Both the position numbers and the translations under genes were made by a program. Positions 25,770 through 34,239 of a stretch of 64,000 nt of DNA are shown piece by piece. Each line of letters begins with the position of its first letter. The first letter of the stretch is position 1. A model generated the notes under the pieces. It did not search any database and had not been told where the DNA came from. It saw only the letters and a program-made list of their open reading frames with translations. Where the stretch lies: the NCBI RefSeq assembly GCF_001514195.1, contig NZ_KQ948744.1, forward strand, positions 266,597 to 330,596, given 5' to 3'. This DNA is from Streptomyces griseorubiginosus. Its GTDB lineage: Bacteria > Actinomycetota > Actinomycetes > Streptomycetales > Streptomycetaceae.

Positions 25770-25886
25770 GGGCCTACACGCTTCCGTCACACCGCCAACT
25801 CGAAAGTGACCCTGGGTCAATGAACGGTGACGTAAAGGTGAACAGCGGGGGCCTGGTGGGCACGTTCGGGCGAGAACGTACGATCG

Positions 25887-26387
25887 GTGACCGTGCAAGG
25901 TTCGGAGAACTCTTCCCGTCGCGGCCGTCGCTCCTCCACCATGGGCGGCATGCCACTGAACGACATGCCGTGGTGGCGCTGGCGCAGCAATGTGCGCTCC
26001 GCGCTGCACATGCTCTCCGACCCCGCGTTCCAGCAGAACGTCTGGCTGACCGGCGTCGAGGGGTACGGGGACGTCACCGACGCCGTGTACCGCCTCGTCG
26101 AGGACACCTGGCTGGACAACTGGTCCGCCGAGAAGTACGTCGGCACGATCTTCCGGGACTCCCAGGAGGCGGCCCTCGTCGACACCGCCGTGCTGCGCGT
26201 GCTGCGGATCATGCACCAGGTCGGCCCCGACGCCCCCGTCTCCGTGTACATGGAGAACCCGGGCTGGCCGGACGCGGTGCGGGCGGCGCGGGACGCGCAC
26301 GTGCGGATGGCGGCGGCCGACGGGGAGGACCCGGACGCACCGCCGCGCACGCTCCAGGTGCTCCAGATCATGACCCGGTCCGCGTGA
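25887..26387 (+). CDS. Conserved actinobacterial protein (SCO4402-like)
   Basis: Cytoplasmic protein of 166 residues with no recognised catalytic motif. A basic, disordered first 20 residues precedes a conserved helical core: NDMPWWRWRSNVRSALHML, VWLTGVEGYGDVTDAVYRLVEDTWLD, NWSAEKYVGTIFRD and ALVDTAVLRVLRIMHQVG. I recall an NCBI family named after SCO4402, which would fit this gene order. TACGAT at 25879-25884 would put transcription start at about the second in-frame GTG (25893), so translation is probably leaderless from 25893. The purU gene follows 46 bases downstream. Confidence 0.72.
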   Translation: MTVQGSENSSRRGRRSSTMGGMPLNDMPWWRWRSNVRSALHMLSDPAFQQNVWLTGVEGYGDVTDAVYRLVEDTWLDNWSAEKYVGTIFRDSQEAALVDTAVLRVLRIMHQVGPDAPVSVYMENPGWPDAVRAARDAHVRMAAADGEDPDAPPRTLQVLQIMTRSA

Positions 26388-26433
26388 CGGACGCGGTGTC
26401 TGCGGCGGCGAGGGATATGCGACCCTGTCCTGC

Positions 26434-27315
26434 ATGAACGCGCAGTCCCCCCGGGCCGAGGCCCCGGCCGAGCAGTACGTCCTGACCCTGTCCTGCCCCG
26501 ACAAGCAGGGCATCGTGCACGCCGTGTCGAGCTACCTCTTCATGACCGGCTGCAACATCGAGGACAGCCAGCAGTTCGGCGACCACGACACGGGTCTGTT
26601 CTTCATGCGCGTCCACTTCTCGGCGGAGGCCCCGGTCACCGTGGACAAGCTGCGGGCGTCCTTCGCGGCGATCGGTGACTCCTTCCACATGGACTGGCAG
26701 ATCAACCGGGCCGAGGACCGGATGCGGATCGTGCTCATGGTCAGCAAGTTCGGGCACTGCCTGAACGACCTGCTGTTCCGGGCGCGGATCGGTGCCCTCC
26801 CGGTGGACATCGCCGCCGTGGTCTCCAACCACACCGACTTCGCCGAGCTCGTGGGGTCGTACAACCTTCCCTTCCACCACATTCCGGTGACACGGGAGAA
26901 CAAGGCCGAGGCGGAGGCGCGGCTGCTGGAGCTGGTGCGGGAGCAGGACGTCGAACTGGTCGTCCTCGCCCGGTACATGCAGGTCCTCTCCGACGACCTG
27001 TGCAAGCAGCTGAGCGGCCGGATCATCAACATCCACCACTCCTTCCTGCCGAGCTTCAAGGGCGCGAAGCCCTATCACCAGGCTCATGCGCGGGGTGTGA
27101 AGCTGATCGGGGCGACGGCGCACTACGTGACCGCCGACCTCGACGAGGGGCCGATCATCGAGCAGGAGGTCGAGCGGGTGGGGCACGACGTGACGCCGGA
27201 CCAGCTGGTGGCGATCGGGCGGGACGTGGAGTGCCAGGCGCTGGCGCGGGCGGTCAAGTGGCATGCCGAGCGTCGGATTCTGCTCAACGGGCGGCGGACG
27301 GTCGTTTTCGCCTAG
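26434..27315 (+). CDS. purU: Formyltetrahydrofolate deformylase
   Basis: Hydrolyses 10-formyl-tetrahydrofolate to formate and tetrahydrofolate. An N-terminal ACT domain (residues 14-90, YVLTLSCPDKQGIVHAVS) senses amino acids or C1 status. The formyltransferase-fold catalytic domain shows IINIHHSFLPSFKG (Asn199, His201 region) and the acidic ATAHYVTADLDEGPII loop. Length 293 is standard for PurU, and RYMQVLSDDL is a PurU signature. ATG at 26434 has no clear ribosome site and may be leaderless. The gene ends at a strong hairpin. Confidence 0.95.
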   Translation: MNAQSPRAEAPAEQYVLTLSCPDKQGIVHAVSSYLFMTGCNIEDSQQFGDHDTGLFFMRVHFSAEAPVTVDKLRASFAAIGDSFHMDWQINRAEDRMRIVLMVSKFGHCLNDLLFRARIGALPVDIAAVVSNHTDFAELVGSYNLPFHHIPVTRENKAEAEARLLELVREQDVELVVLARYMQVLSDDLCKQLSGRIINIHHSFLPSFKGAKPYHQAHARGVKLIGATAHYVTADLDEGPIIEQEVERVGHDVTPDQLVAIGRDVECQALARAVKWHAERRILLNGRRTVVFA

Positions 27316-27337
27316 GAGCTCGGGGCTGGTTGTCGTG

Positions 27338-27460
27338 GGGCGGCTGCGGGTCGTCTGTGGCTGGTCGCGCAGTTCCCCGCGCCCCTGAGGTACGTCCAGC
27401 TGAACTTCTTCAGGGGCGCGGGGAACTGCGCGACCGGCCCCCACCGGCCGGCAGCCGCCC
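27338..27460. terminator. Large bidirectional hairpin formed by two facing dispersed repeats
   Basis: A perfect 26-base inverted repeat (27363-27388 against 27410-27435, 21-base loop) contains the core GGGGCGCGGGGAACTGCG in opposite orientations. Outside it, GGGCGGCTGC (27338-27347) pairs with GCAGCCGCCC (27451-27460). It lies between the convergent ends of purU and the anti-sigma gene, the natural place for a two-way terminator. Confidence 0.85.
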
Positions 27461-27479
27461 ACGAGACCGCAACCCGCCC

Positions 27480-28850
27480 CTACATACGGCTCATGCTCGC
27501 CGCCGCGTACAGGACGTCCCTGATCGCCTCCCGGTCGCCCACCTGCCCCGCCGCCGCCTCCGCCGGAGGCACATGGCCCGCGGCCAGCTGGCAGAACTCC
27601 ACGCCGTCGAGGGCGACATGGGCCACCTCATGCTCCGCCGAGCCCAGTGCCGCGGGGGAGTCGAGAGGGATCAGCCACTCTCCGCCCCCGTGGCCCTCGA
27701 TCTCCAGACGCAGGGTGCGGCCGGGCATGCCCGCGGGGACCAGGTGCCGTCCGTGGGCCGGTGCCGCCAACCCCTTCTGGCGCCGGTCCGCCAGCACCGC
27801 GGGAAGCATCCGCGCGGCCAGGTCGATCATGCGGTTCAGGTGGCGGGGGGACGGCGGCTCGTAGGGGTAGTCCACCGCGTCCGCGATGTCCTCCGCGTGG
27901 ACCCAGCACTCGAAGGCCCGGTCCAGCATCGCGTCGTGCAGCGGCAGCGAGAAGTCGCCGTAGGGCACGGCGAGTTTGCCGGTGGTGCCGCCGGTGAAGG
28001 ACACCGTGCGCACGAGGTCGTGGCTCTGCTCGCGCCAGGGGGTGCGGACCGAGCGGGTCGGCGGGAAGTGCGAGGCGCGCCAGTAGGCCTCGGTGCGGCC
28101 GGCCGGGGTGGGCGCGTCCGCGGGGGTCTCGCCCATGGGGTCGTCCAGGCCCAGCGCGACCGCGACGAGGCCGTCGACCGACAGCAGGTGGGCCATCACC
28201 CCGGCGACCGTCGTACGGCGGCTCGTGGCCTCGTCGGCGTCGAACCAGCGCAGCCGCACCGGGGCGTGCCACTCGGCGTCGCCGAAGTCCTGGAGCAGGG
28301 CGTCGAGACGGGCGGTCTCGGCGTCGTAGGGCAGGGCCCACTTGGGGATCGGGATGCGCGGTGGGCGGCGCTCCAGGCAGCTGTCCAGGACGCGGGTGCG
28401 CAGACCGGGGTCCAGGTCGAGGCTCTCCGGGCGCTGGAGCAGCCCGACGGCCCCGCGCAGCCGCAGTGCCTCCTCGGCGCAGGAGCCGCAGTCGCCGAGG
28501 TGGTCCTCCACGGCTGCGGTCTCCTCCGCGGAGCACGCGGCCAGCGCCCACGCCCCGAGCAGCGACTTCAGCACCTGGTGCTCCAGCACGAGGGGCGCGG
28601 GCGGCGGGAGCTCGTCCAGCTCGGGCAGCGGGCGGCCGGTGTCCTCGACGGAGGCACGGGGCAGGGGTATGCGGGGCGGCTGGTCCGGCCGGCCGGAGGG
28701 GTTGTCGCCGTCGTCGGTGCCGTCGCCCGAGCCGCCTTCGCTGCCGTGGCCTGAGCTGCCCACGGGTGTGCTCCGCTCCTCGATGTCGTCGCCGGTCCCC
28801 TTGTCGGGATCCTCGTCGTGCTCGTCGTACGCCTCGAAACGGTCGCTCAC
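27480..28850 (-). CDS. Zinc-finger anti-sigma factor fused to a mycothiol-dependent maleylpyruvate isomerase-like domain
   Basis: Predicted anti-sigma factor for the ECF sigma factor encoded just upstream. It is 456 residues. Residues 1-85 are acidic and disordered; 90-130 form the zinc-binding domain with the HxxxCxxC motif (His117, Cys121, Cys124). From about 180 comes a DinB/MDMPI-type helical domain (VRLRWFDADEATSRRTTVAGVMAHL) and a C-terminal domain (LIPLDSPAALGSAEHEVAH). Fusion of a ZAS domain with a mycothiol-transferase fold suggests thiol sensing; that is inference. GTG start overlaps the sigma stop as GTGA, so expression is coupled. Confidence 0.85.
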   Translation of the reverse strand: MSDRFEAYDEHDEDPDKGTGDDIEERSTPVGSSGHGSEGGSGDGTDDGDNPSGRPDQPPRIPLPRASVEDTGRPLPELDELPPPAPLVLEHQVLKSLLGAWALAACSAEETAAVEDHLGDCGSCAEEALRLRGAVGLLQRPESLDLDPGLRTRVLDSCLERRPPRIPIPKWALPYDAETARLDALLQDFGDAEWHAPVRLRWFDADEATSRRTTVAGVMAHLLSVDGLVAVALGLDDPMGETPADAPTPAGRTEAYWRASHFPPTRSVRTPWREQSHDLVRTVSFTGGTTGKLAVPYGDFSLPLHDAMLDRAFECWVHAEDIADAVDYPYEPPSPRHLNRMIDLAARMLPAVLADRRQKGLAAPAHGRHLVPAGMPGRTLRLEIEGHGGGEWLIPLDSPAALGSAEHEVAHVALDGVEFCQLAAGHVPPAEAAAGQVGDREAIRDVLYAAASMSRM

Positions 28851-29437
28851 GCCGCGCCCCCGTATCCCGGCGGAGCACCGGGCGCCCCGGTGTCGTGGGC
28901 GGTCGACAGGAGTTGCAGGCCGAGGCGCAGGCGGCGGCGGGCCTCGTCCTCGGTGATGCTGAGGTCGGCGGCGGCCTGGCGGTAGTCGCGGCGCTGGAAG
29001 TAGGCGAGCTCCAGGGCGGCCCGCAGCGGGGTGGGCATGGCCTGGACGATGTAGTCGGCGCGGGCGGCGACGGAGGCGCGGTGCACCTTGCGCTCGAGCT
29101 CCTCGGTGTCGGCGACCGCGCCCTCACCGCCCTGGGTGAGTGCGGCGGTCTCGGTGGCGCGCAGCCGCTGCACGGCCAGGCGGTGGGTCAGTCCGGCGAC
29201 CCAGGAGCGCAGCGGGCCCTGCTGGGGGTCGTAGGTCTCGGGGTGCTCCCAGACGTGGGCGAAGACGTCCCGGGTGATGCCGTCGGCGGCGCGTTCGTCG
29301 CCGAGCACGCGGTGGGCGAGACCGTGCACAAGTGAAGCGAAACGGTCGTAGAACTCGCCCAGGGCGGCCGCCTCACCGCGTGCGAGCCGCTGCTGCATCT
29401 TGCGGTCCCAGCGGGGTGGTGCGTCCTTCTTCGCCAT
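28847..29437 (-). CDS. ECF RNA polymerase sigma factor
   Basis: Sigma-70 family, group IV, 196 residues. Region 2 (residues 20-90: ALGEFYDRFASLVHGLAHRVLGD, ITRDVFAHVWEHP) recognises the -10; region 4 (130-185: LRAALELAYFQRRDYRQAAADLSITEDEAR) recognises the -35. No region 1 or 3. The partner anti-sigma gene overlaps it by four bases. The protein family resembles SigK/ECF-type regulators controlled by membrane-less zinc anti-sigmas. The 313-base region to the next gene contains an AT-rich stretch with promoter-like elements. Confidence 0.9.
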   Translation of the reverse strand: MAKKDAPPRWDRKMQQRLARGEAAALGEFYDRFASLVHGLAHRVLGDERAADGITRDVFAHVWEHPETYDPQQGPLRSWVAGLTHRLAVQRLRATETAALTQGGEGAVADTEELERKVHRASVAARADYIVQAMPTPLRAALELAYFQRRDYRQAAADLSITEDEARRRLRLGLQLLSTAHDTGAPGAPPGYGGAA

Positions 29438-29654
29438 ACGGCCCCCTCACCCCTGGAGTGTCCGAGTCAAGCCTGAGCCCACCGTCTCCTCGAATGTAGT
29501 CGGCACCCCCGACAGCGCACGCCCCTTTGTTCCAATGCGCGCCCCCCGAGGGCCCGCGAGTGGTAGTGGACCTTGCCTACCCTGTCGCCCTCTGATCAGA
29601 CACGATCGAACAGGATCGAAGTCGACTAAAACAAGCCTCTTTCAAACGATTTCT

Positions 29655-29680
29655 GTTTCTCGGTCTGTGTTTCAGGGAAC
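29655..29680 (+). promoter_or_regulatory. Stress-sigma-like promoter for the STAS gene
   Basis: GTTT (29655-29658) and GGGAAC (29675-29680) are 16 bases apart. Streptomyces SigB-group promoters are GnnT-N14-16-GGGTA(C/T), so this matches with one mismatch. It lies about 70 bases before the STAS start in an unusually AT-rich stretch (29580-29680). The rest of 29438-29654 shows no gene. Confidence 0.4.
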
Positions 29681-29750
29681 GGCCGCTGGGCAGCAGCGCT
29701 GCACGGAAGCGTAGGTGTGGCCTCCGTTTGTTTACCGGCGGATGAAGGGC

Positions 29751-30131
29751 ATGGTGGTGGCGTTCAAGGTGACCGGCGACGAGCAGGGCGACTGGGCCGT
29801 GCTCAGGGTGTCGGGCGAGCTGGACCTGGTGACCTCACCGGTGCTCCGCCAGCACGTCCACGACGTGGTGGCCGAGGGCCGTCACAGTCTCGTCCTCGAC
29901 CTCTCCGACGTGTACTTCTGTGACTCCAGCGGTGTGGGTGTCCTCATAGCCTCCCGCCGCCTGATCCGCTCCTGCCAGGGCGAACTGCGCCTGATCCTGC
30001 CGGCCGAGGGCGCCCCCGACGGCTCCCACGTCAACCGCGTCCTCGGGGCGCTGGGCGTGCGCCGCCTGTTCGACGTCCACCCGGACGTGGACTCGGCGAC
30101 CGACGAGGAGGCGGGACCACTGTCCGCATGA
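29751..30131 (+). CDS. STAS-domain anti-sigma factor antagonist
   Basis: Partner-switching protein (RsbV/SpoIIAA fold) of 126 residues that frees a sigma factor by binding its anti-sigma kinase when unphosphorylated. The phosphorylation motif is in VYFCDSSGVGVLIAS, with Ser59 the likely site. It also has ELDLVTSPVLRQH near residue 24. ATG at 29751 with AAGGG four bases upstream is preferred over in-frame starts further up. No kinase is adjacent; the HATPase protein at 35607 is a candidate partner by family. The EF-hand gene lies 158 bases downstream. Confidence 0.9.
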   Translation: MVVAFKVTGDEQGDWAVLRVSGELDLVTSPVLRQHVHDVVAEGRHSLVLDLSDVYFCDSSGVGVLIASRRLIRSCQGELRLILPAEGAPDGSHVNRVLGALGVRRLFDVHPDVDSATDEEAGPLSA

Positions 30132-30136
30132 GGTCC

Positions 30137-30174
30137 CCCTCTGCCGCACGGTTGTCCCTCTGCCACACGGTTGT
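30137..30174. repeat. Two 19-base tandem repeats before the EF-hand gene
   Basis: CCCTCTGCCGCACGGTTGT at 30137-30155 is followed directly by the same sequence with one change at 30156-30174. It lies just after the STAS stop and may be part of the EF-hand gene's control region. Confidence 0.7.
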
Positions 30175-30289
30175 CCCGAAATTCCCCCGGTCCTGGCACA
30201 ACGGCCCCCTTCCGGCCCCCGGGGCGTCACGCGCGTCGTACGCTCCGAGCGAGATGCCCCCGATGCGATGTGAGGCGGTCCGAGAAGAC

Positions 30290-30802
30290 ATGGTCAGCAG
30301 CGAGTACGAGCGCAGGATCGCCGGCCGGTTCGTCACCTTCGACCAGGACGGCAACGGCTACATCGACCGCGAGGACTTCAACGTGGCGGCCAAGGCGCTG
30401 CTCGCCGAGTTCGGCACCACGGCACGCTCCGACAAGGGGCAGGCGCTGTACGCCGGCGCGGAGGCGTTCTGGCAGGGGATGGCCGGGATCGCGGACCGGG
30501 ACGGCGACCAGCGGATCACCCGGGACGAGTTCGTGAACGGCGCGGTCAAGCGGCTGCGCGACAACCCGGACCGGTTCGCCGAGATCGCCCGCCCCTTCCT
30601 GCACGCGGCGATCGACGTGGCCGACCAGGACGGCGACGGACGCGCCACCGTGGCGGACACCGCGCGCGTGCTCAGGATCCTGGGCGTCACCGAGGACCTC
30701 GCGGGCACGGTCGCCGCCGCCCTGGACACCGACGGCGACGGCAAGATCGGCGAGACAGAGATCGTGCCCGCCTTCGCCCGCTACTGCACAGTCCCCGAAT
30801 AA
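30290..30802 (+). CDS. Calerythrin-like protein with four EF-hands
   Basis: Calcium-binding protein of 170 residues. Four 12-residue EF-hand loops are seen: DQDGNGYIDRED (18-29), DRDGDQRITRDE (69-80), DQDGDGRATVAD (112-123) and DTDGDGKIGETE (146-157). Loops 2 and 4 end with the canonical glutamate; loops 1 and 3 end with aspartate, which usually lowers affinity. No signal peptide or membrane span, so cytoplasmic. The start is ATG at 30290; the upstream in-frame codons MRCEAVRED are also possible. S. coelicolor has a comparable protein in this position (recall). Calcium roles in aerial growth are suggested but unproved. Confidence 0.88.
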   Translation: MVSSEYERRIAGRFVTFDQDGNGYIDREDFNVAAKALLAEFGTTARSDKGQALYAGAEAFWQGMAGIADRDGDQRITRDEFVNGAVKRLRDNPDRFAEIARPFLHAAIDVADQDGDGRATVADTARVLRILGVTEDLAGTVAAALDTDGDGKIGETEIVPAFARYCTVPE

Positions 30803-30900
30803 CCCCACCGGGGCCTGCCGGCCGGATCGGGCCGACTGGGGGAGGGCCCTGACGTGCGTGAGCGGGATCCGATGCGCCGCGACCGCAAGGCGGCACGTCC

Positions 30901-31255
30901 CGGACGGGCGGTGTCGAGGCGGGGCCCTGACGGGCGGGCGGTGCCGAGGCGGGCCTCTGACGGACGGGTGGTGTCGATGCGGGCCTCTGACGGACGGGTG
31001 GTGTCGATGCGGGCCCCTCCCGGTCCTCCTGCCCTGCCGGCCCTCCCGGACGGGCGGTGTCGATGCAGGCCCCTGACGGGCGGGCGGTGTCGAGGCGGGG
31101 CCCCTCCCGGCCCTCCTGCCCTGCCGGTCCCCCCGGGCGAGCGGTGGTCGATGCGGGGCCCCTCCCGGCCCTCCAACCCTCCCGATCCGCTCGGCCCTCC
31201 CGACCCTCTCGGCCCTCCCGACCCTCTCGGCCCTCCCGGCCAGGCGCCGGGGTGT
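30901..31255. repeat. 30-base tandem repeats in the gap before the AMP ligase
   Basis: Four units with exact 30-base spacing (30901, 30931, 30961, 30991), then further copies at 31047, 31077 and about 31134 separated by 26-base C-rich spacers, then three copies of an 18-base CGGCCCTCCCGACCCTCT-type unit. The core of the main unit is GTGTCGATGCGGGCC. The 525-base gap between EF-hand and ligase holds no gene. Because 30 is a multiple of three, long frames appear across it in several frames. Confidence 0.8.
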
Positions 31256-31327
31256 CGGCGACCGGCAGGGGTGCGGCGGATCGGTGCGTCCAGCCGCGCG
31301 TCGTCGGCGTGGTCCGTCCGGCGGGCG

Positions 31328-32836
31328 CTAGGTCGCCAGTCCGCCGAAGCGCTCCCGCAGCTTGTACTTGAGGACCTTGCGCAGGGTCTCGTTGCGTGGC
31401 AGGGCGTCCACCACCTCCAGCTGTTCCGGCAGCTTGTGCGTCGACAGCCCTTGCGCGCGCAGGTACTCCGTCACGGTGTCCAGGGTCAACTCCGAGGCTG
31501 ACTCGGGCTGTTCCACCACCGCACACACGCGTTCCCCGCGCTCGGCGTCCGGCAGGCCGATCACCGCCACGTCCCCGACGGCCGGATGCGCGGCCAGCAG
31601 GTCCTCGATCTCCTTCGCCGAGATGTTCTCGCCCTTGCGGATGATCACGTCCTTGAGCCGCCCGGTGAGCACGAGATGGCCGGTCGCGGTGAGATGCCCG
31701 AGGTCGCCCGTACGCAGATAGCCCTCCTCGTCGAAGGCCTCCGCCGTCTGCGCCGGATCCAGATACCCCTGGCACACGGCCTCCCCCTTCAGCCGCACCT
31801 CCCCGTCCACGATCCGCACGGACATCCCCTCCGGAGGCCTGCCCTCGGTCGTCGCCAGGTTCTCCACCGTGTCGTCCGGCGCCCCCATGGTGATCATCGG
31901 CACCTCGGTCATGCCGTACCCGTGGGTGAGCTGCACCCCCAACTCCCGTACGACGGCGTGATAGACCTCCGGCGGCTTGGGCGCCCCGCCACCGGCCAGC
32001 AGCCGCAGACTCGGGATGATCCTCTCGGCGGGCCGCTTGCGCTGCTCGGTGAGGAACATCGAGTAGAACGCCGTCGAACCGCCCGCCACCGTCACCCCGT
32101 GCCTGCGGTAGCCCTCCAGCGCGTCCGGCAGCGCGAACTGCTCGAACATCACCGCCGGGAAGCCGTACAGCAGCAGCATCACGGTGTAGTCAGGGCCCGC
32201 TATGTGGGCGTAGGGGAAGGCCATCGACCCCACGTCGTCCGGCGTCAGGTGCAGCGCATGCGCCAGGCAGGAGCCGCCCGCGATCAGCGAACGGTCCGTG
32301 TGCAGCACGCCCTTGGGGTCGGAGGTGGTCCCCGAGGTCCAGTAGATCCACCGGACCGCGGTGCCGTCGGCGGGCGGGGCGGGCAGCACGGCCGGATCGC
32401 CGTCCGGGAGGTCGTCGTACGCCTCGAAGATCCCCTTGGCGCCGAGCCGCCGGGCCATCTCGGTGTGGTCGAAGCCGCGCCAGACGCCCGGCACCGCGAA
32501 GAACTCCGCCTTCGACTCCCGGAGGGCGAAGCCGACTTCGCGGTCCCGGTAGAAGGGGATGACCGGCGACTGCACCGCGCCCAGGCGGGCGAGCGCGAAG
32601 GAGAGCAGGGCCGTCTCGATACGGGTGGGCAGCTGCCAGGCGACGACCGTGCCGGGGCGTACGCCCATGTCGTACAGGCCGGCCGCCACCCGCTCGGCCC
32701 GCGTGCGGAGTTCGCCGAAGGTGAGCGTGCGGTCGTCCTGGAGGAGGACCGGGCGGTCGGGGGTCAGGTCGGCGCGGCGGGCGACCAGCTCCCACAGGGT
32801 GCGGGACGCGCTGAGCGCATGGGCGGTGTCGGTCAC
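31328..32836 (-). CDS. AMP-forming acyl-CoA synthetase (cyclohexanecarboxylate-CoA ligase-like)
   Basis: Activates a carboxylic acid to acyl-CoA, 502 residues. Motifs: YWTSGTTSDPKGVLHT (P-loop), YGMTEVPM, the hinge GDLGHLTATGHLVLTGRLKD, KGENISAKEIEDLLAAHP and a C-terminal NETLRKVLKYKL where the adenylation lysine sits. This sequence class is usually annotated cyclohexanecarboxylate-CoA ligase or fatty-acyl ligase FadD; substrate is inferred. GTG start at 32836 follows GAGGGGG. It diverges from the acyl-CoA dehydrogenase pair across a region with two copies of the ATCTGACGNNNCGTCAGAT operator. Confidence 0.85.
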   Translation of the reverse strand: MTDTAHALSASRTLWELVARRADLTPDRPVLLQDDRTLTFGELRTRAERVAAGLYDMGVRPGTVVAWQLPTRIETALLSFALARLGAVQSPVIPFYRDREVGFALRESKAEFFAVPGVWRGFDHTEMARRLGAKGIFEAYDDLPDGDPAVLPAPPADGTAVRWIYWTSGTTSDPKGVLHTDRSLIAGGSCLAHALHLTPDDVGSMAFPYAHIAGPDYTVMLLLYGFPAVMFEQFALPDALEGYRRHGVTVAGGSTAFYSMFLTEQRKRPAERIIPSLRLLAGGGAPKPPEVYHAVVRELGVQLTHGYGMTEVPMITMGAPDDTVENLATTEGRPPEGMSVRIVDGEVRLKGEAVCQGYLDPAQTAEAFDEEGYLRTGDLGHLTATGHLVLTGRLKDVIIRKGENISAKEIEDLLAAHPAVGDVAVIGLPDAERGERVCAVVEQPESASELTLDTVTEYLRAQGLSTHKLPEQLEVVDALPRNETLRKVLKYKLRERFGGLAT

Positions 32837-32860
32837 GGCGGCCCCCTCGTGCGGTGACAG

Positions 32861-32879
32861 ATCTGACGGGCAGTCAGAT
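32861..32879. promoter_or_regulatory. Regulon operator 1
   Basis: ATCTGACGGGCAGTCAGAT, a 7-bp perfect inverted repeat with 5-base spacer, 24 bases upstream of the AMP ligase start and in the divergent control region with operator 2. Confidence 0.75.
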
Positions 32880-32941
32880 CGTGGCAGAGCGTAGGGCTCG
32901 ACGCCTTGTCGGTCCAGGGGTGCGGGACTTAGCCTGCCAGA

Positions 32942-32960
32942 ATCTGACGATTCATCAGGT
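32942..32960. promoter_or_regulatory. Regulon operator 2
   Basis: ATCTGACGATTCATCAGGT, matching the consensus fully in the left arm and at 5 of 7 positions in the right, 13 bases before the start of the following acyl-CoA dehydrogenase. Confidence 0.65.
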
Positions 32961-32973
32961 AGGGGCGGCTGTC

Positions 32974-34107
32974 ATGGACCTCGCGTACACGCCGGAGGAG
33001 GAGGAGTTCCGGGCGCGGCTGCGCGAGTGGCTCGCCAAGGCCCTCCCCACGCTCCCGCCGAAGCCGTCCCCGCAGGACTGGCCCGGACGCAGGGCGTACG
33101 ACCTCGGCTGGCAGCGCATGCTCTACGACGCCGGGTACGCGCACGTGCACTGGGACGCCTCGCCGACCACGCGGCTGATCTTCCTGGAGGAGACCGAGAC
33201 CGCGGGCGCCCCCTATGTGGGCGCAGGGTTCGTCGGACTGCTGCACGCCGGGCCGACCGTCGCCGCGGAAGGCACCGCCGAGCAGCGGGAACGCTGGCTG
33301 CCGCCGATCCTGCGCGGCGAGGAGGTCTGGTGCCAGGGCTTCAGCGAACCGGACGCCGGCAGCGACCTGGCCGCGCTGCGCACGCGGGCCCGCAGGGACG
33401 GCGACGACTACGTGGTGACCGGGTCCAAGATCTGGACCTCGCACGCCGAAGTGGCTGACTGGTGCGAGCTGTTGGTGCGGACCGATCCGGCGGCCCCGAA
33501 GCATCGCGGGATCACCTGGCTGGCCATGCCGATGTCCGCGCCCGGGGTCGAGGTACGGCCCCTGCGGACGCTCGCCGGGTCCACCGAGTTCGCCGAGGTC
33601 TTCCTCGACGAGGTGCGGGTGCCGGTCGCGAACCGGGTGGGCGAGGAGAACGACGGCTGGCGCGTGACCATGGTGACGCTGTCCTTCGAGCGCGGGACGG
33701 CGTTCGTGGGGGAGGTGGTCGCCTGTCGGCGGGTGCTTCGGTCCGTTGCGGCTGAGGCTCGGGACAACGGGTGGTGGGACGACCCTTCTGTGCGGCGGCG
33801 GTTGGGGCGGCTCAACGCGGAGTTCCGGGCCCTGTGGCGGCTCACGCAGTGGAACGTGAGCGAGGCGGAGGCGAGTGGTGGGGTGCCGGGGGTGGGGGGT
33901 TCCGTCTTCAAGCTCCGGTATTCGCATGCGCGGCAGGAGTTGTACGACGTGGCGGCGGAGGTGCTGGGGGTGGAGTCGCTGGATCTTGAGCGTGGGTGGG
34001 TGCTCGAGCGGCTGTCGTCGTTGTCGTACACGATCGCGGCGGGGACTTCCCAGATTCAGCGGAACATCGTGGCCGAGCGGGTTCTTGGGTTGCCGAAAGG
34101 GCGGTGA
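32974..34107 (+). CDS. Acyl-CoA dehydrogenase, full-length subunit
   Basis: FAD-dependent dehydrogenase of 377 residues in the FadE/steroid acyl-CoA dehydrogenase class. N-terminal helical domain (AYTPEEEEFRARLREWL), FAD/substrate core WCQGFSEPDAGSDL (about 121-134), beta-domain IWTSHAEVADWCELL and the C-terminal FAD-ribityl contact in AAGTSQIQRNIVAERVLGLP. ATG at 32974 follows AGGGGCGG. It is followed at 133 bases by a short dehydrogenase; such unequal pairs form alpha2beta2 heteromers in steroid-degrading actinobacteria, where only one subunit carries the full FAD site. Under operator 2. Confidence 0.9.
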   Translation: MDLAYTPEEEEFRARLREWLAKALPTLPPKPSPQDWPGRRAYDLGWQRMLYDAGYAHVHWDASPTTRLIFLEETETAGAPYVGAGFVGLLHAGPTVAAEGTAEQRERWLPPILRGEEVWCQGFSEPDAGSDLAALRTRARRDGDDYVVTGSKIWTSHAEVADWCELLVRTDPAAPKHRGITWLAMPMSAPGVEVRPLRTLAGSTEFAEVFLDEVRVPVANRVGEENDGWRVTMVTLSFERGTAFVGEVVACRRVLRSVAAEARDNGWWDDPSVRRRLGRLNAEFRALWRLTQWNVSEAEASGGVPGVGGSVFKLRYSHARQELYDVAAEVLGVESLDLERGWVLERLSSLSYTIAAGTSQIQRNIVAERVLGLPKGR

Positions 34108-34145
34108 GTGCGGGGTGCGGTGGTTTGGCGAGTGCGGGCCGGTGG

Positions 34146-34200
34146 GGGCTGGTCGCGCCCACGCGGCGGAGCCGCATATCGATACAGCCCCGCGCCCCTG
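34146..34200. repeat. Variant of the dispersed intergenic repeat
   Basis: GGTCGCGCCCACGCGGCGG followed by CCCCGCGCCCCTGGGG, an interrupted form of the GGTCGCGCAGTTCCCCGCGCC repeat with a palindromic insert (GCATATCGATAC). It lies in the 132-base gap inside the dehydrogenase pair. Confidence 0.6.
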
Positions 34201-34239
34201 GGGAGGTCACCGCGACCAGCGTTGAGAAGGGGCCTGGGT

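Noticed and set aside
30901..31255. CRISPR array
   Set aside because: 30-base units are contiguous rather than separated by unique spacers, and no cas genes are near.
30687..31775. 362-codon minus-strand frame
   Set aside because: Overlaps the EF-hand and ligase genes and runs through a 30-base repeat that keeps frames open.
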